A stretch of 5,559 nt of DNA from Clostridiaceae bacterium (GTDB lineage Bacteria; Bacillota_A; Clostridia; Acetivibrionales; Acetivibrionaceae). The DNA lies in assembly GCA_012513545.1 (NCBI GenBank), contig JAAZCB010000991.1, forward strand, positions 1-5,559, written 5' to 3'. The notes beneath the pieces are model-generated. The model was not told the origin of the DNA, made no database searches, and saw only the letters and a list, made by a program, of their open reading frames with translations. Positions 1 through 5,404 of the stretch are shown in pieces (position 1 is the first letter of the stretch; each line of letters begins with the position of its first letter). A program made the position numbers and the translations under genes.

Positions 1-199
1 ACGCGAAAATGAAAGTTTTACCGTCAACGAACCAGGCGAGAATATCAATTAAAGATACAACGACTATTGTAACGACCAATGCGTTATATATTCGTTGGTC
101 CACCGTTCTGTAATCTTTTCTCTTAATATTGTTAAATAAAAAGATCAGCATTAAAATGACTGCGAAAATATCCAATACTATATTTGTGAAATGATACAC
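1..199 (-). CDS. Membrane protein N-terminus, possibly a GGDEF-type sensor (partial)
   Basis: Sixty-six codons are visible, from a GTG at 199 down to the left edge; the rest lies outside the window. The start is chosen because an AAAGGTGG ribosome binding site (214-207 on the minus strand) sits 8 nt before the GTG. The nearest overlapping ATG, out of frame, stops after seven codons. The peptide begins MYHFTNIVLDIFAV and has two clear hydrophobic helices, at about residues 5-22 and 38-57. They are joined by a basic loop (KRKDYR) and followed by AWFVDGK. Short paired helices with a 'D-x-L-x-W-x-x-D-G' ending are common in the multi-helix sensor regions of clostridial diguanylate cyclases, so a GGDEF or similar output domain may follow. 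That domain is not visible and this assignment is inference. Coding status is well supported by the promoter, ribosome binding site and membrane pattern. Confidence 0.72.
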   Translation of the reverse strand, partial: MYHFTNIVLDIFAVILMLIFLFNNIKRKDYRTVDQRIYNALVVTIVVVSLIDILAWFVDGKTFIFA

Positions 200-238
200 A
201 TTTTCGCCCACCTTTTGTAGAGAATGCTGATTATTTCT

Positions 239-266
239 ATTATACACCCCCACAGCAAAAAATAAA
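239..266 (-). promoter_or_regulatory. Likely sigma-A promoter for the minus-strand membrane gene
   Basis: On the minus strand a perfect -10 TATAAT lies at 244-239. A weak -35-like TTTATT lies at 266-261 with 16 nt spacing. Transcription would begin near 232, leaving a leader of about 30 nt before the GTG at 199. The -10 match is exact; the -35 is poor. Confidence 0.5.
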
Positions 267-284
267 TCCGTTATTTCGAAATAT

Positions 285-590
285 CTTAACTATGCCCGCC
301 CGGCCCGCCCGCCGCTGCTCCGCATCCCTTGGCTCCCCCGTCCTGTAGGGGAAACCGTGTTTTCCCGCCGTTTCTCCCGTCCTCCGCGCCGTGAATTCCC
401 GCATTTAACGATGTTTGGTGCTGACATGTCGGATTAGCCCGTAGCGGCGAGCATTGCTCGCTATTCGCTCCCTGTTGCCCTCTCGTTTCCCTTGGCTCCT
501 TTTCAAATGAGCCGGCGAGCGCAGCGAGACTGAGGATTGCCGCTTCTTTTCACGTATTTCCGTACTGCGTCTGCCGGGATTCATTAACTT
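285..590. other. GC-rich intergenic block with hairpins, no gene seen
   Basis: This part of the 498-nt gap between the two divergent genes is much richer in G+C than the AT-rich sequence on both sides. I see no convincing reading frame with a ribosome binding site. It contains several short stem-loops: GGGGAAAC/GTTTTCCC (348-355 with 359-366, one G-T pair), GCGAGC/GCTCGC (447-452 with 456-461) and GGCTC/GAGCC (494-498 with 509-513). It also holds runs of CCCGCC, and GGCGAGC occurs twice (446-452 and 514-520). None of the hairpins is followed by a T-run, so they are not good terminators. The style resembles dispersed intergenic repeats of gut Clostridia, but only a genome search can show that it is repeated. 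Confidence 0.5.
325..499. repeat. Pair of 12-nt direct repeats (TCCCTTGGCTCC)
   Basis: The 12-mer TCCCTTGGCTCC occurs at 325-336 and again at 488-499. The second copy runs into the GGCTC/GAGCC stem at 494-513. Two exact copies inside a 300-nt block suggest internal duplication, or two units of a longer degenerate element. Confidence 0.5.
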
Positions 591-607
591 AATCCCTCGA
601 AAGTTAA
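584..607. repeat. Inverted repeat TTAACTT-N10-AAGTTAA upstream of the radical SAM gene
   Basis: Two perfect 7-nt arms (584-590 and 601-607) are separated by 10 nt. The repeat lies about 90 nt before the radical SAM start codon. It could be an operator for a dimeric regulator or a weak hairpin; no T-run follows, so it is not a terminator. Confidence 0.4.
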
Positions 608-653
608 CTTGCGGAAGCGTTTTTAATGTAACGTTTATGTAGAACTATTTCGA

Positions 654-694
654 TAAATATTATAGTCTTTTCCTATAGTATCTTTTCGAGGTGG
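654..694 (+). promoter_or_regulatory. Candidate -10 boxes and ribosome binding site of the radical SAM gene
   Basis: AT-rich -10-like hexamers are TATTAT (658-663) and TATAGT (661-666 and 674-679), but none has a convincing -35 box at 16-18 nt. The ribosome binding site is GAGGTGG (688-694), 3 nt before the ATG at 698. That spacing is short but the match is strong, and it is the only good site near the start. Confidence 0.35.
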
Positions 695-697
695 CAT

Positions 698-1708
698 ATG
701 AATAAAGCGATCGTCAGAATATTCGAAAAAGCCTATGCAAGAGATCTGCTTAACAAAGACGAGTGCATTCAACTCCTGAAACTGGAAGACGCTTCTCCGG
801 AGGCTTCCGCTATGCGAGGGTTAGCTTCAGCAATTGTAAGAGAGCGCACGGATAATACGGGGGTAATTTTCGCTCAGATCGGCCTCCGGTGCCATCCTTG
901 TCCCGGCAACTGCCGTTTCTGTTCCTGCGCCGCCTCATACACGCAAATCCCCGTATATAACATGGCTGATGAAACAATTTCTCAATCCACGAAAGCATTC
1001 ACCGGAACAGATGAACTGTTCGGACTGTGGCTGATGACCATGGCCGATTTCGACCCGGACGAATACATCAGAATGTCACAGATCGTTTTGAAATACAAAA
1101 CAGGTTCCGTCAATCTTTACACGAATATCGGCGACGCATCCGTTGAGACTTTCAAAACCATAAAAACGGCCGGATTCCATGGTGTGTACCATTGCTGGAG
1201 ACTTGGCGAAGGCCGTGACACTGCCTTTACCTCAGAGCAGAGAAAGCAGACAATGATAAATGCCAAAGAGGCGGGGCTTGAGCTTTTGGATGCGCTTGAG
1301 CCTATCGGTATTGAGCATACTGCAGAAGAAATGGCAGAACATATTTTTTTCAGCAGAGAACTCGGAACAATGCAGTATGGGGCAATGAAGCGTGTTTCCG
1401 TTCCCGGCACCCCATTTGCCGATACTCCCGAAATTACAGAATATACACTTTCAAAATACACTGCGGCTGTTGTCCTGACCATGGCCGGAATGGAAAGGTT
1501 TCCCTGGATTGGAATCCACGAACCTTGCATTCACGGTTATATGTCCGGCGCTAATCTGATTACCGCCGAAACCGGAATCAATCCCCGCGATACGGCTCTC
1601 GATACATCAAGTAACAGAGGTCTGGATATAGCAGACTGCAAGCGAATTTTGAAATCCGCCGGATATAAATACGCATCCCACGGTGATGGCAGCCTATATG
1701 AACTCTGA
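698..1708 (+). CDS. Radical SAM protein, biotin-synthase-like
   Basis: The 336-residue protein carries the radical SAM signature CxxxCxxC at C68-C72-C75 (CPGNCRFC), which would bind the [4Fe-4S] cluster that cleaves S-adenosylmethionine. Two further cysteines, C65 and C77, sit next to the motif. The length, an N-terminal helical part (1-55) before the barrel, and late segments such as IGIHEPCIHGYMSGANLITAETG (about 271-293) fit the BioB/HydE/PylB/ThiH branch of small radical SAM enzymes. The YTNIGD (141-146) and EPIGIEHT (201-208) segments look like barrel strands. It stands alone, with no biotin, hydrogenase or pyrrolysine gene beside it, so I do not assign a substrate. The start at 698 follows GAGGTGG; the next in-frame Met is residue 39. 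Its G+C is visibly higher than that of the defence genes downstream, so it probably belongs to the resident chromosome. Confidence 0.9.
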   Translation: MNKAIVRIFEKAYARDLLNKDECIQLLKLEDASPEASAMRGLASAIVRERTDNTGVIFAQIGLRCHPCPGNCRFCSCAASYTQIPVYNMADETISQSTKAFTGTDELFGLWLMTMADFDPDEYIRMSQIVLKYKTGSVNLYTNIGDASVETFKTIKTAGFHGVYHCWRLGEGRDTAFTSEQRKQTMINAKEAGLELLDALEPIGIEHTAEEMAEHIFFSRELGTMQYGAMKRVSVPGTPFADTPEITEYTLSKYTAAVVLTMAGMERFPWIGIHEPCIHGYMSGANLITAETGINPRDTALDTSSNRGLDIADCKRILKSAGYKYASHGDGSLYEL

Positions 1709-1805
1709 TTATATTGGCAAGGATTTGATTGGGAAAACCAAGCCTAAGAAGGTTCTGCCTATTCATACGAAAAATGCAGAATGGTTCAATGGATTCAGAC
1801 GATGA
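1686..1805 (+). pseudogene. Relic of an MBL-fold hydrolase C-terminus (RMMBL-like)
   Basis: A 39-codon frame from an ATG at 1686 ends at TGA 1803-1805 and overlaps the end of the radical SAM gene (stop 1706-1708) in a different frame. Its middle reads KTKPKKVLPIHTKNAEWF. This closely resembles the closing segment of MBL-fold RNase/hydrolase proteins, where the RMMBL region ends in 'lkPKkviPiHTenp'. The histidine of that segment is a metal ligand in intact family members. Nothing upstream in this frame encodes a metallo-beta-lactamase core: the frame is closed by TGA at 1650-1652. There is no ribosome binding site for the ATG. I therefore read it as the leftover tail of a lost gene. It could instead be a tiny expressed ORF, but that is less likely. 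Confidence 0.55.
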
Positions 1806-1812
1806 TACGCAA

Positions 1813-1845
1813 CGCCACTACAGAGATGTAGCGGCGGTTTTTATT
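1813..1845 (+). terminator. Rho-independent terminator after the radical SAM gene
   Basis: The stem is CGCCACTACA (1813-1822) with TGTAGCGGCG (1827-1836), with a GAGA loop (1823-1826) and one A-C mismatch. It is followed by GTTTTTATT (1837-1845). The T-run lies on the plus-strand side only, so it ends transcription from the radical SAM gene and the relic. Confidence 0.8.
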
Positions 1846-2016
1846 GTCTACGTTATGTAAAGCGTCTCCGATATTCTCTACTTGTGTTGTATATAAAAGG
1901 ACATAAATTAGGTTCATTTCTTGATACATCGATTGGATGTAAGTGTTACGAATTAATGCAGTTTTGTTAAAAAAATAACTTAAATATTCTGGGAAATTGT
2001 GTTATAATCAGCAACA
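1846..2016. other. Gap after the terminator, no gene seen
   Basis: This is AT-rich sequence with stops in all frames and no coding signal that I can support. Its only recognisable element is the promoter at its right end (1980-2008). Confidence 0.5.
1980..2008 (+). promoter_or_regulatory. Extended -10 promoter (TGTTATAAT)
   Basis: A perfect TATAAT (2003-2008) is preceded by TG at 2000-2001, giving an extended -10. The -35 region is only TTAAAT (1980-1985, 17 nt spacing). Transcription would start near 2014-2016, almost on top of the ATG at 2017. The transcript would run through the relic and the 2310-2669 gene, and possibly into the defence operon, because no clear terminator lies between. 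Confidence 0.55.
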
Positions 2017-2220
2017 ATGGCCGGTAAACGGTCGAATTTACTGAAAGTTATAATACTTTTGCTTGAGGTATAAGACAGCAATAGCGGATGTTTATTTATA
2101 CGCTATAATTTATTGGAAGATTAGCCTAAAGTAACCCTAACCGTCGACGGTGTTGCCAAAAACGTCATCTTTCTACAGAAAAGCTTCAGGGTAAGTTTTG
2201 AAGCCTGCCGTTAAGTCATT
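2017..2220 (+). pseudogene. Decayed gene, possibly a membrane-anchored G5/DUF348-type protein
   Basis: One frame starts ATG (2017) and reads MAGKRSNLLKVIILLLEV, a basic start plus hydrophobic stretch typical of a signal anchor, then stops at 2071. After another stop (2122-2124) the same frame continues PKVTLTVDGVAKNVIFLQKS and ends at TAA 2218-2220. The 'VTLTVDGVAKNV' piece resembles the start of the G5/DUF348 repeats of YabE-like cell-wall proteins. A neighbouring frame (2075-2131) carries more hydrophobic codons (VYLYAIIYW), as expected if frameshifts broke one membrane helix. The ATG has no ribosome binding site. Alternatively the stretch is just an untranslated leader; the family guess rests on very little sequence. 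Confidence 0.3.
2141..2150. repeat. Perfect 10-nt palindrome CCGTCGACGG
   Basis: This self-complementary site lies inside the decayed region, about 90 nt before the strong ribosome binding site at 2230. It may be coincidence or a protein binding site; no T-run follows. Confidence 0.35.
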
Positions 2221-2229
2221 TTTATATTC

Positions 2230-2271
2230 GGAGGTGGAAGTATGGGCCTATATGATTCATTGATATATTAA
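2230..2271 (+). pseudogene. Detached 5' end of the following small gene (frameshifted start)
   Basis: A very strong ribosome binding site, GGAGGTGG (2230-2237), sits 4 nt before an ATG at 2242. The frame reads only MGLYDSLIY and stops at 2269-2271. In the frame of the next gene, codons from 2262 read DILSIKGSEVTNGEQV and run straight into the Met at 2310. Joined, they give MGLYDSLIDILSIKGSEV, a natural N-terminus. Restoring one extra TGAT in TCATTGATATATTA would join the frames, so loss of a 4-nt repeat unit is a simple explanation; a one-base deletion would also do. Confidence 0.5.
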
Positions 2272-2309
2272 GCATTAAAGGGAGCGAAGTAACCAACGGC
2301 GAACAAGTT

Positions 2310-2669
2310 ATGGTTCCGGTCGGAAACCAAGAGATTTGGTTCACTCAGACCCATTTTGCGGAGATTCAATCTTTGATGAAACTTTCAGAAGAAGTAAAAG
2401 AGAATAAGACCATTAATGCATCTTCTTCAGTTGATGCCCCTATAGAAGATAATAATGAAAAGGCAGGTTTATCTGTTTACGATTGTTACATAGGAAAAAT
2501 AATTAAGAGGAAAGAATCTGGTGCAATTACTGGGCTCAGAGGAATAGTAAAATCGATTGATGGTGAACTCGTTACCGTAGAAGTCCTTGAAGGAGAAAAA
2601 GCTGGATATAAAACAAAAATACAGCTTCCCTTTATTTTGAAGAAAAACGGTGTCTATGAGATTAGCTGA
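2310..2669 (+). CDS. Small hypothetical protein with a possible SH3/KOW-like C-terminus
   Basis: I do not recognise the family. The 119 residues counted from ATG 2310 contain an N-terminal part (about 1-35) ending in a helix (KLSEEVKENK) and a low-complexity acidic linker (about 36-55). A strand-rich C-terminal part (56-119) carries GLRGIVKSIDGELVTVEVLEG (76-96) and then YKTKIQLPF. Alternating hydrophobics around a central Gly, with 'xRGxVxSIDGxxVTVEV', suggest a small beta-barrel of SH3 or KOW type; this is inference. There are no membrane segments and no catalytic motif. The ATG at 2310 has no ribosome binding site, and the likely original start is 2242 in another frame, so expression may be reduced or lost. 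It lies on the same strand as the defence operon, 158 nt upstream, with similar AT-rich codon use. A role as an accessory to that operon is possible but unproven. Confidence 0.6.
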   Translation: MVPVGNQEIWFTQTHFAEIQSLMKLSEEVKENKTINASSSVDAPIEDNNEKAGLSVYDCYIGKIIKRKESGAITGLRGIVKSIDGELVTVEVLEGEKAGYKTKIQLPFILKKNGVYEIS

Positions 2670-2673
2670 ATAT

Positions 2674-2737
2674 ACCGCCTACAACCGACAGCGTGACCGC
2701 ACAAGTTGCCACACCCTCGCTGTCGTGTAGCGGCGGT
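2674..2737. repeat. Large imperfect hairpin after the small gene
   Basis: The inner arms CGACAGCG (2686-2693) and CGCTGTCG (2718-2725) are perfect. The outer arms ACCGCCTACA (2674-2683) and TGTAG+GCGGT (2726-2730 and 2733-2737) also pair, with a 2-nt AC offset on the left and a CG bulge on the right. The hairpin begins 5 nt after the stop of the small gene. No T-run follows on either strand, so it is not a classic terminator. Its right arm TGTAGCGGCGGT is identical over 12 nt to the terminator arm at 1827-1838. It may be an attenuating or stabilising RNA element, or the end of a small mobile or repeat element. Confidence 0.55.
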
Positions 2738-2754
2738 GAACGCATGCTAAAAAG

Positions 2755-2820
2755 GCAAATTAGGATAACGAATTCAAGTTATATTAACCGAAGTCAAATA
2801 ATTTGCATCCTAATGGAGGA
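2755..2820 (+). promoter_or_regulatory. Leader of the defence operon with competing inverted repeats and ribosome binding site
   Basis: ATTAGGAT (2759-2766) pairs perfectly with ATCCTAAT (2807-2814), which abuts the ribosome binding site GGAGGA (2815-2820, 7 nt before ATG 2828). An alternative uses GCAAAT (2755-2760) with ATTTGC (2801-2806), enclosing ATAAC/GTTAT (2765-2769 with 2778-2782). The two folds share bases and cannot form together. A -10-like TATATT (2780-2785) lies inside but lacks a good -35. The arrangement could be an operator or a leader RNA affecting translation; no known riboswitch is recognised. Confidence 0.4.
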
Positions 2821-2827
2821 ATAATAT

Positions 2828-4474
2828 ATGTTAACTTTTTCAATAAGACGGTTGTTCGGTACACATAACTTAGAAATCGATTTGTCAAAACGGTGTGCCA
2901 TCTTAATTGGTGAAAACGGTGTTGGCAAAACAACGGCGCTAAAAATGTTGCGTTGTTTAGCGACCGGTGACTATGTTCAATTAACGCGCTATCCTTTTGA
3001 ATCAGTAATAATTAATAACGACAATGATTTTGTAAAGATCGATTATGAAGAACTTTTCCCGGATTGCGATATGTTGCGCAACCTGGTAAATAAAGACATG
3101 GAAATGTCATTAACACGGTTTTTAAGCCTGAGTTTATCAAATGTAACGAGGCAAGAGACGGGCTTTAGGTGGGATAGCGCTATAAATTTGCTTAATAGTA
3201 TCGAAGATGATAAAGAAGAAAAGCAGGAGTATTTGCGCATTCTTGCTGCTTCATATTGGGATTTCGAAATAAATACATGGTTTGATTTAAATGAAAAGGC
3301 AAAGGCACAGATTAAAGATCTTCTAACGGAGATTAAACATGAAAACTGTTTTTTGCTTTCTCCGATTTCTATGAATTCCGAATATAAGTATCGAACAAAT
3401 AAGATACGCAATCTACTCGAACTCAAGTCTGATGATTTCGATTTAAAAACTAGTCTTATATATTCGATGAGAAATGATCAGCAGCTATATAATAATCCCG
3501 TTTTTTATTACAGCTCGGTAAAATCATATGACCTATCGAACGATTATAGTTTCGGTTATATTCCGGAGAATTACTATATTTCAAAGAAAAGTAATGATTA
3601 TATGGAATGGATTCACGACGGTGATACACCTATAGACGAGTACATAGAGTATGTCGTTGATATCCATCGGTATTCTGGATTTTCAAGAAGAGGAAGTACG
3701 ATAGAGCCGGATATAAAAGCATCAATGGAAAAAAACATATTGCCTCTGAGTCCACTTATTGCACGTTACTATTTTAGCTCTGATGAAATTATAGAAATAA
3801 ATAGAACCGCTCTGTCTTATCTTGAGCGGCTTAACACAGATAATATTACTTCTGACATCGAGAGTACAGAGATATCTGAAGAATATGAAGAATTTTATAG
3901 GGATAATAGAGAAGATATTGAAAGATTTGTCATGCCGGTTCTTATTGGAGGAAGTGTATTTAGCTACACTTTAAGCCGAGAGTTCCACGAACTTGATGAT
4001 GAGCGCGCTGTATACCATCCGGAAATTGCATCATTTGCTTTTAAGCAGTTCTTTGAGGAAAATATAGATTCACTGCGTACAAGTTCAAATCCTCGCATAA
4101 AATTGTATGAGCACATGCTGAACAATTATTTGTTCAATAAAAAAGTCTCTGCGTGCCCCAAAGGACTCATAATAAAAAATTCAATCGGCACCGAAATTGA
4201 CATTTCCCTCCTGTCGTCGGGCGAAAAGAAGATTATCACTCTCTTGACGATTGCGGCCTTCTTTGATAACAGCATATTCCTTATAGACGAACCTGAAATA
4301 TCATTTTCAATAGTATGGCAAACCTGGCTTCTCTCTTCACTATTAAAGCTGAACGACTCACAGCGTCTGATAATCGCGACACATTCGCCATTTATTGCCG
4401 AGGATGAAAGTCTTCATGAATTTGTGCAGCCTATTTATGTCGAAATCGTAGGTGACTCAAATGACAACCGATAA
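2828..4474 (+). CDS. ariA: AAA/OLD-type ATPase, AriA-like component of a PARIS defence system
   Basis: The 548-residue protein has all the signatures of an ABC/SMC-type AAA ATPase. They are Walker A GENGVGKT (28-35), a signature-like LLSSGEKK (461-468), Walker B IFLIDEPE (483-490, with D487 and E488), and a switch histidine in ATHSPF (517-522). The two halves of the nucleotide-binding fold are separated by about 400 residues of charged, Tyr-rich insertion, as in OLD-like ATPases. There is no C-terminal TOPRIM domain; that role falls to the next gene, which overlaps this one by 14 nt. An AAA15/AAA21 ATPase plus a DUF4435 partner is the architecture of PARIS. There AriA assembles with AriB and acts as the sensor for phage anti-restriction proteins, releasing AriB when triggered. 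The start follows GGAGGA by 7 nt. All motifs are intact. It is AT-rich compared with the radical SAM gene, consistent with transfer. It could belong to a related, unnamed ATPase/DUF4435 pair. Confidence 0.8.
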   Translation: MLTFSIRRLFGTHNLEIDLSKRCAILIGENGVGKTTALKMLRCLATGDYVQLTRYPFESVIINNDNDFVKIDYEELFPDCDMLRNLVNKDMEMSLTRFLSLSLSNVTRQETGFRWDSAINLLNSIEDDKEEKQEYLRILAASYWDFEINTWFDLNEKAKAQIKDLLTEIKHENCFLLSPISMNSEYKYRTNKIRNLLELKSDDFDLKTSLIYSMRNDQQLYNNPVFYYSSVKSYDLSNDYSFGYIPENYYISKKSNDYMEWIHDGDTPIDEYIEYVVDIHRYSGFSRRGSTIEPDIKASMEKNILPLSPLIARYYFSSDEIIEINRTALSYLERLNTDNITSDIESTEISEEYEEFYRDNREDIERFVMPVLIGGSVFSYTLSREFHELDDERAVYHPEIASFAFKQFFEENIDSLRTSSNPRIKLYEHMLNNYLFNKKVSACPKGLIIKNSIGTEIDISLLSSGEKKIITLLTIAAFFDNSIFLIDEPEISFSIVWQTWLLSSLLKLNDSQRLIIATHSPFIAEDESLHEFVQPIYVEIVGDSNDNR

Positions 4475-5351
4475 ATTTATCTCTGCACCAAATGATAGTG
4501 AAATGACCCCAATTTTTAAACTTGTAACTTATCCCCACTCTCCAATTGTTAAGCTGTATTGTGTAGTAGAAGGCAAAGATGATAAGGTATTTTATGAAAA
4601 GGCGATACCTTCTCAATTAAAATATAAAGAAGACCAGGTTATATGTATAGACGTGGGTGGTAAGGACGCTGTCTACAATACGCTTTTGCGAATTATAACT
4701 TATCACTATAAAATGCGAAAAAATACTAAAAGCGCGTTTATTGTTGACAGAGATTATGACGGTCTTAAAAAAGCCTGGGATAATGAAAGCGTAAAGGAAA
4801 AACTGACTGTTTTACCTTACTATTCTATTGAAAATTATTTCTTCGCCCCGGGAAAAAACCTGGAAACCATCTTCCGGTGCTTTTTTATTAACTGGAAAGG
4901 ATATCTAGAAGAATTTATAAATGAGTTGACTGCTTTCATTCAGGCTGTTTCCGAATACTGTGCGTGGAAGAAAATATGTATCTGTTATCCGGAAAAGACA
5001 AAAGCCCTATACTACAAAGAACAAGACTCGGTCGAAAACTGTGATAGCGCTGCATATTATCTTAGCCGTCTTACATACCCTTTTTGCTTAGATAAAGGAT
5101 TTAATGAATTCGTTGCCGCTGCTATAGAGGAGCTAAGAGAATCGCATGTAAAACTCTATAAAAAACTTTTAAAAGAAAAAGAAATTCTGCAAAGAAAGAT
5201 TCAGCTTATCAGAGGAAAAACCTTACTTAGTTTTCTGCTGAAATATCTATACTATCGCTTGAATGAGGGTGATGATGATCTTAAAGATAGAGTGTTCTCA
5301 TTAAGCGGAAGTATATATTTTGATTTGGATATAAAAGAACTTGAACTGTAA
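4461..5351 (+). CDS. ariB: DUF4435 TOPRIM-like protein, AriB-like effector of a PARIS defence system
   Basis: Counted from ATG 4461 the protein has 296 residues. The N-terminal half carries the DUF4435/TOPRIM pattern. These are VVEGKDDKVFYE (35-46, catalytic-type E37 and D40), GGKDAVYNTL (66-75), FIVDRDYDG (93-101, acidic D96/D98/D100), and YSIENYF (121-127), a DUF4435 hallmark. The C-terminal half is helical and charged, with a Lys/Glu-rich stretch (about 230-250). In characterised PARIS, AriB is held by the ATPase and, once released, acts as a nuclease on host tRNA, causing growth arrest during infection; that activity here is inferred. I prefer ATG 4461 because AGGTGA (4450-4455) lies 5 nt upstream. 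An in-frame GTG at 4452 would add three residues but has no good site of its own. The 14-nt overlap with the ATPase gene implies translational coupling and a fixed ratio of the two proteins. No terminator is evident after the stop. Confidence 0.8.
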   Translation: MTTDKFISAPNDSEMTPIFKLVTYPHSPIVKLYCVVEGKDDKVFYEKAIPSQLKYKEDQVICIDVGGKDAVYNTLLRIITYHYKMRKNTKSAFIVDRDYDGLKKAWDNESVKEKLTVLPYYSIENYFFAPGKNLETIFRCFFINWKGYLEEFINELTAFIQAVSEYCAWKKICICYPEKTKALYYKEQDSVENCDSAAYYLSRLTYPFCLDKGFNEFVAAAIEELRESHVKLYKKLLKEKEILQRKIQLIRGKTLLSFLLKYLYYRLNEGDDDLKDRVFSLSGSIYFDLDIKELEL

Positions 5352-5404
5352 ATCATACAACAACCTGGTTATATATCTTATATCCTTCCATAAGCACACA
5401 CATG

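Noticed and set aside
1117..1530. Open frame of 137 codons on the minus strand inside the radical SAM gene
   Set aside because: It is antisense to a well-supported gene, has no recognisable domain, and its composition mirrors the opposite strand.
2049..2109. Further TATAAT boxes at 2049-2054 and 2104-2109
   Set aside because: Neither has an acceptable -35 or a TG extension; in AT-rich DNA they are expected by chance.
2674..2737. Large hairpin as a rho-independent terminator
   Set aside because: No T-run follows the stem on either strand.
3043..3426. Open frame of 127 codons on the minus strand inside the ATPase gene
   Set aside because: It is antisense to the ATPase gene, with a low-complexity Ser/Arg/Leu-rich translation and no domain.
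4452..4460. GTG at 4452 as the start of the DUF4435 gene
   Set aside because: It would overlap the AGGTGA site itself; ATG 4461 has that site at a proper 5-nt distance.
2828..5351. Gabija, Septu or single-chain OLD nuclease as the identity of the operon
   Set aside because: The ATPase has no fused TOPRIM domain, and the partner is neither a helicase nor an HNH protein; its YSIENY and VEGKDD motifs fit DUF4435.
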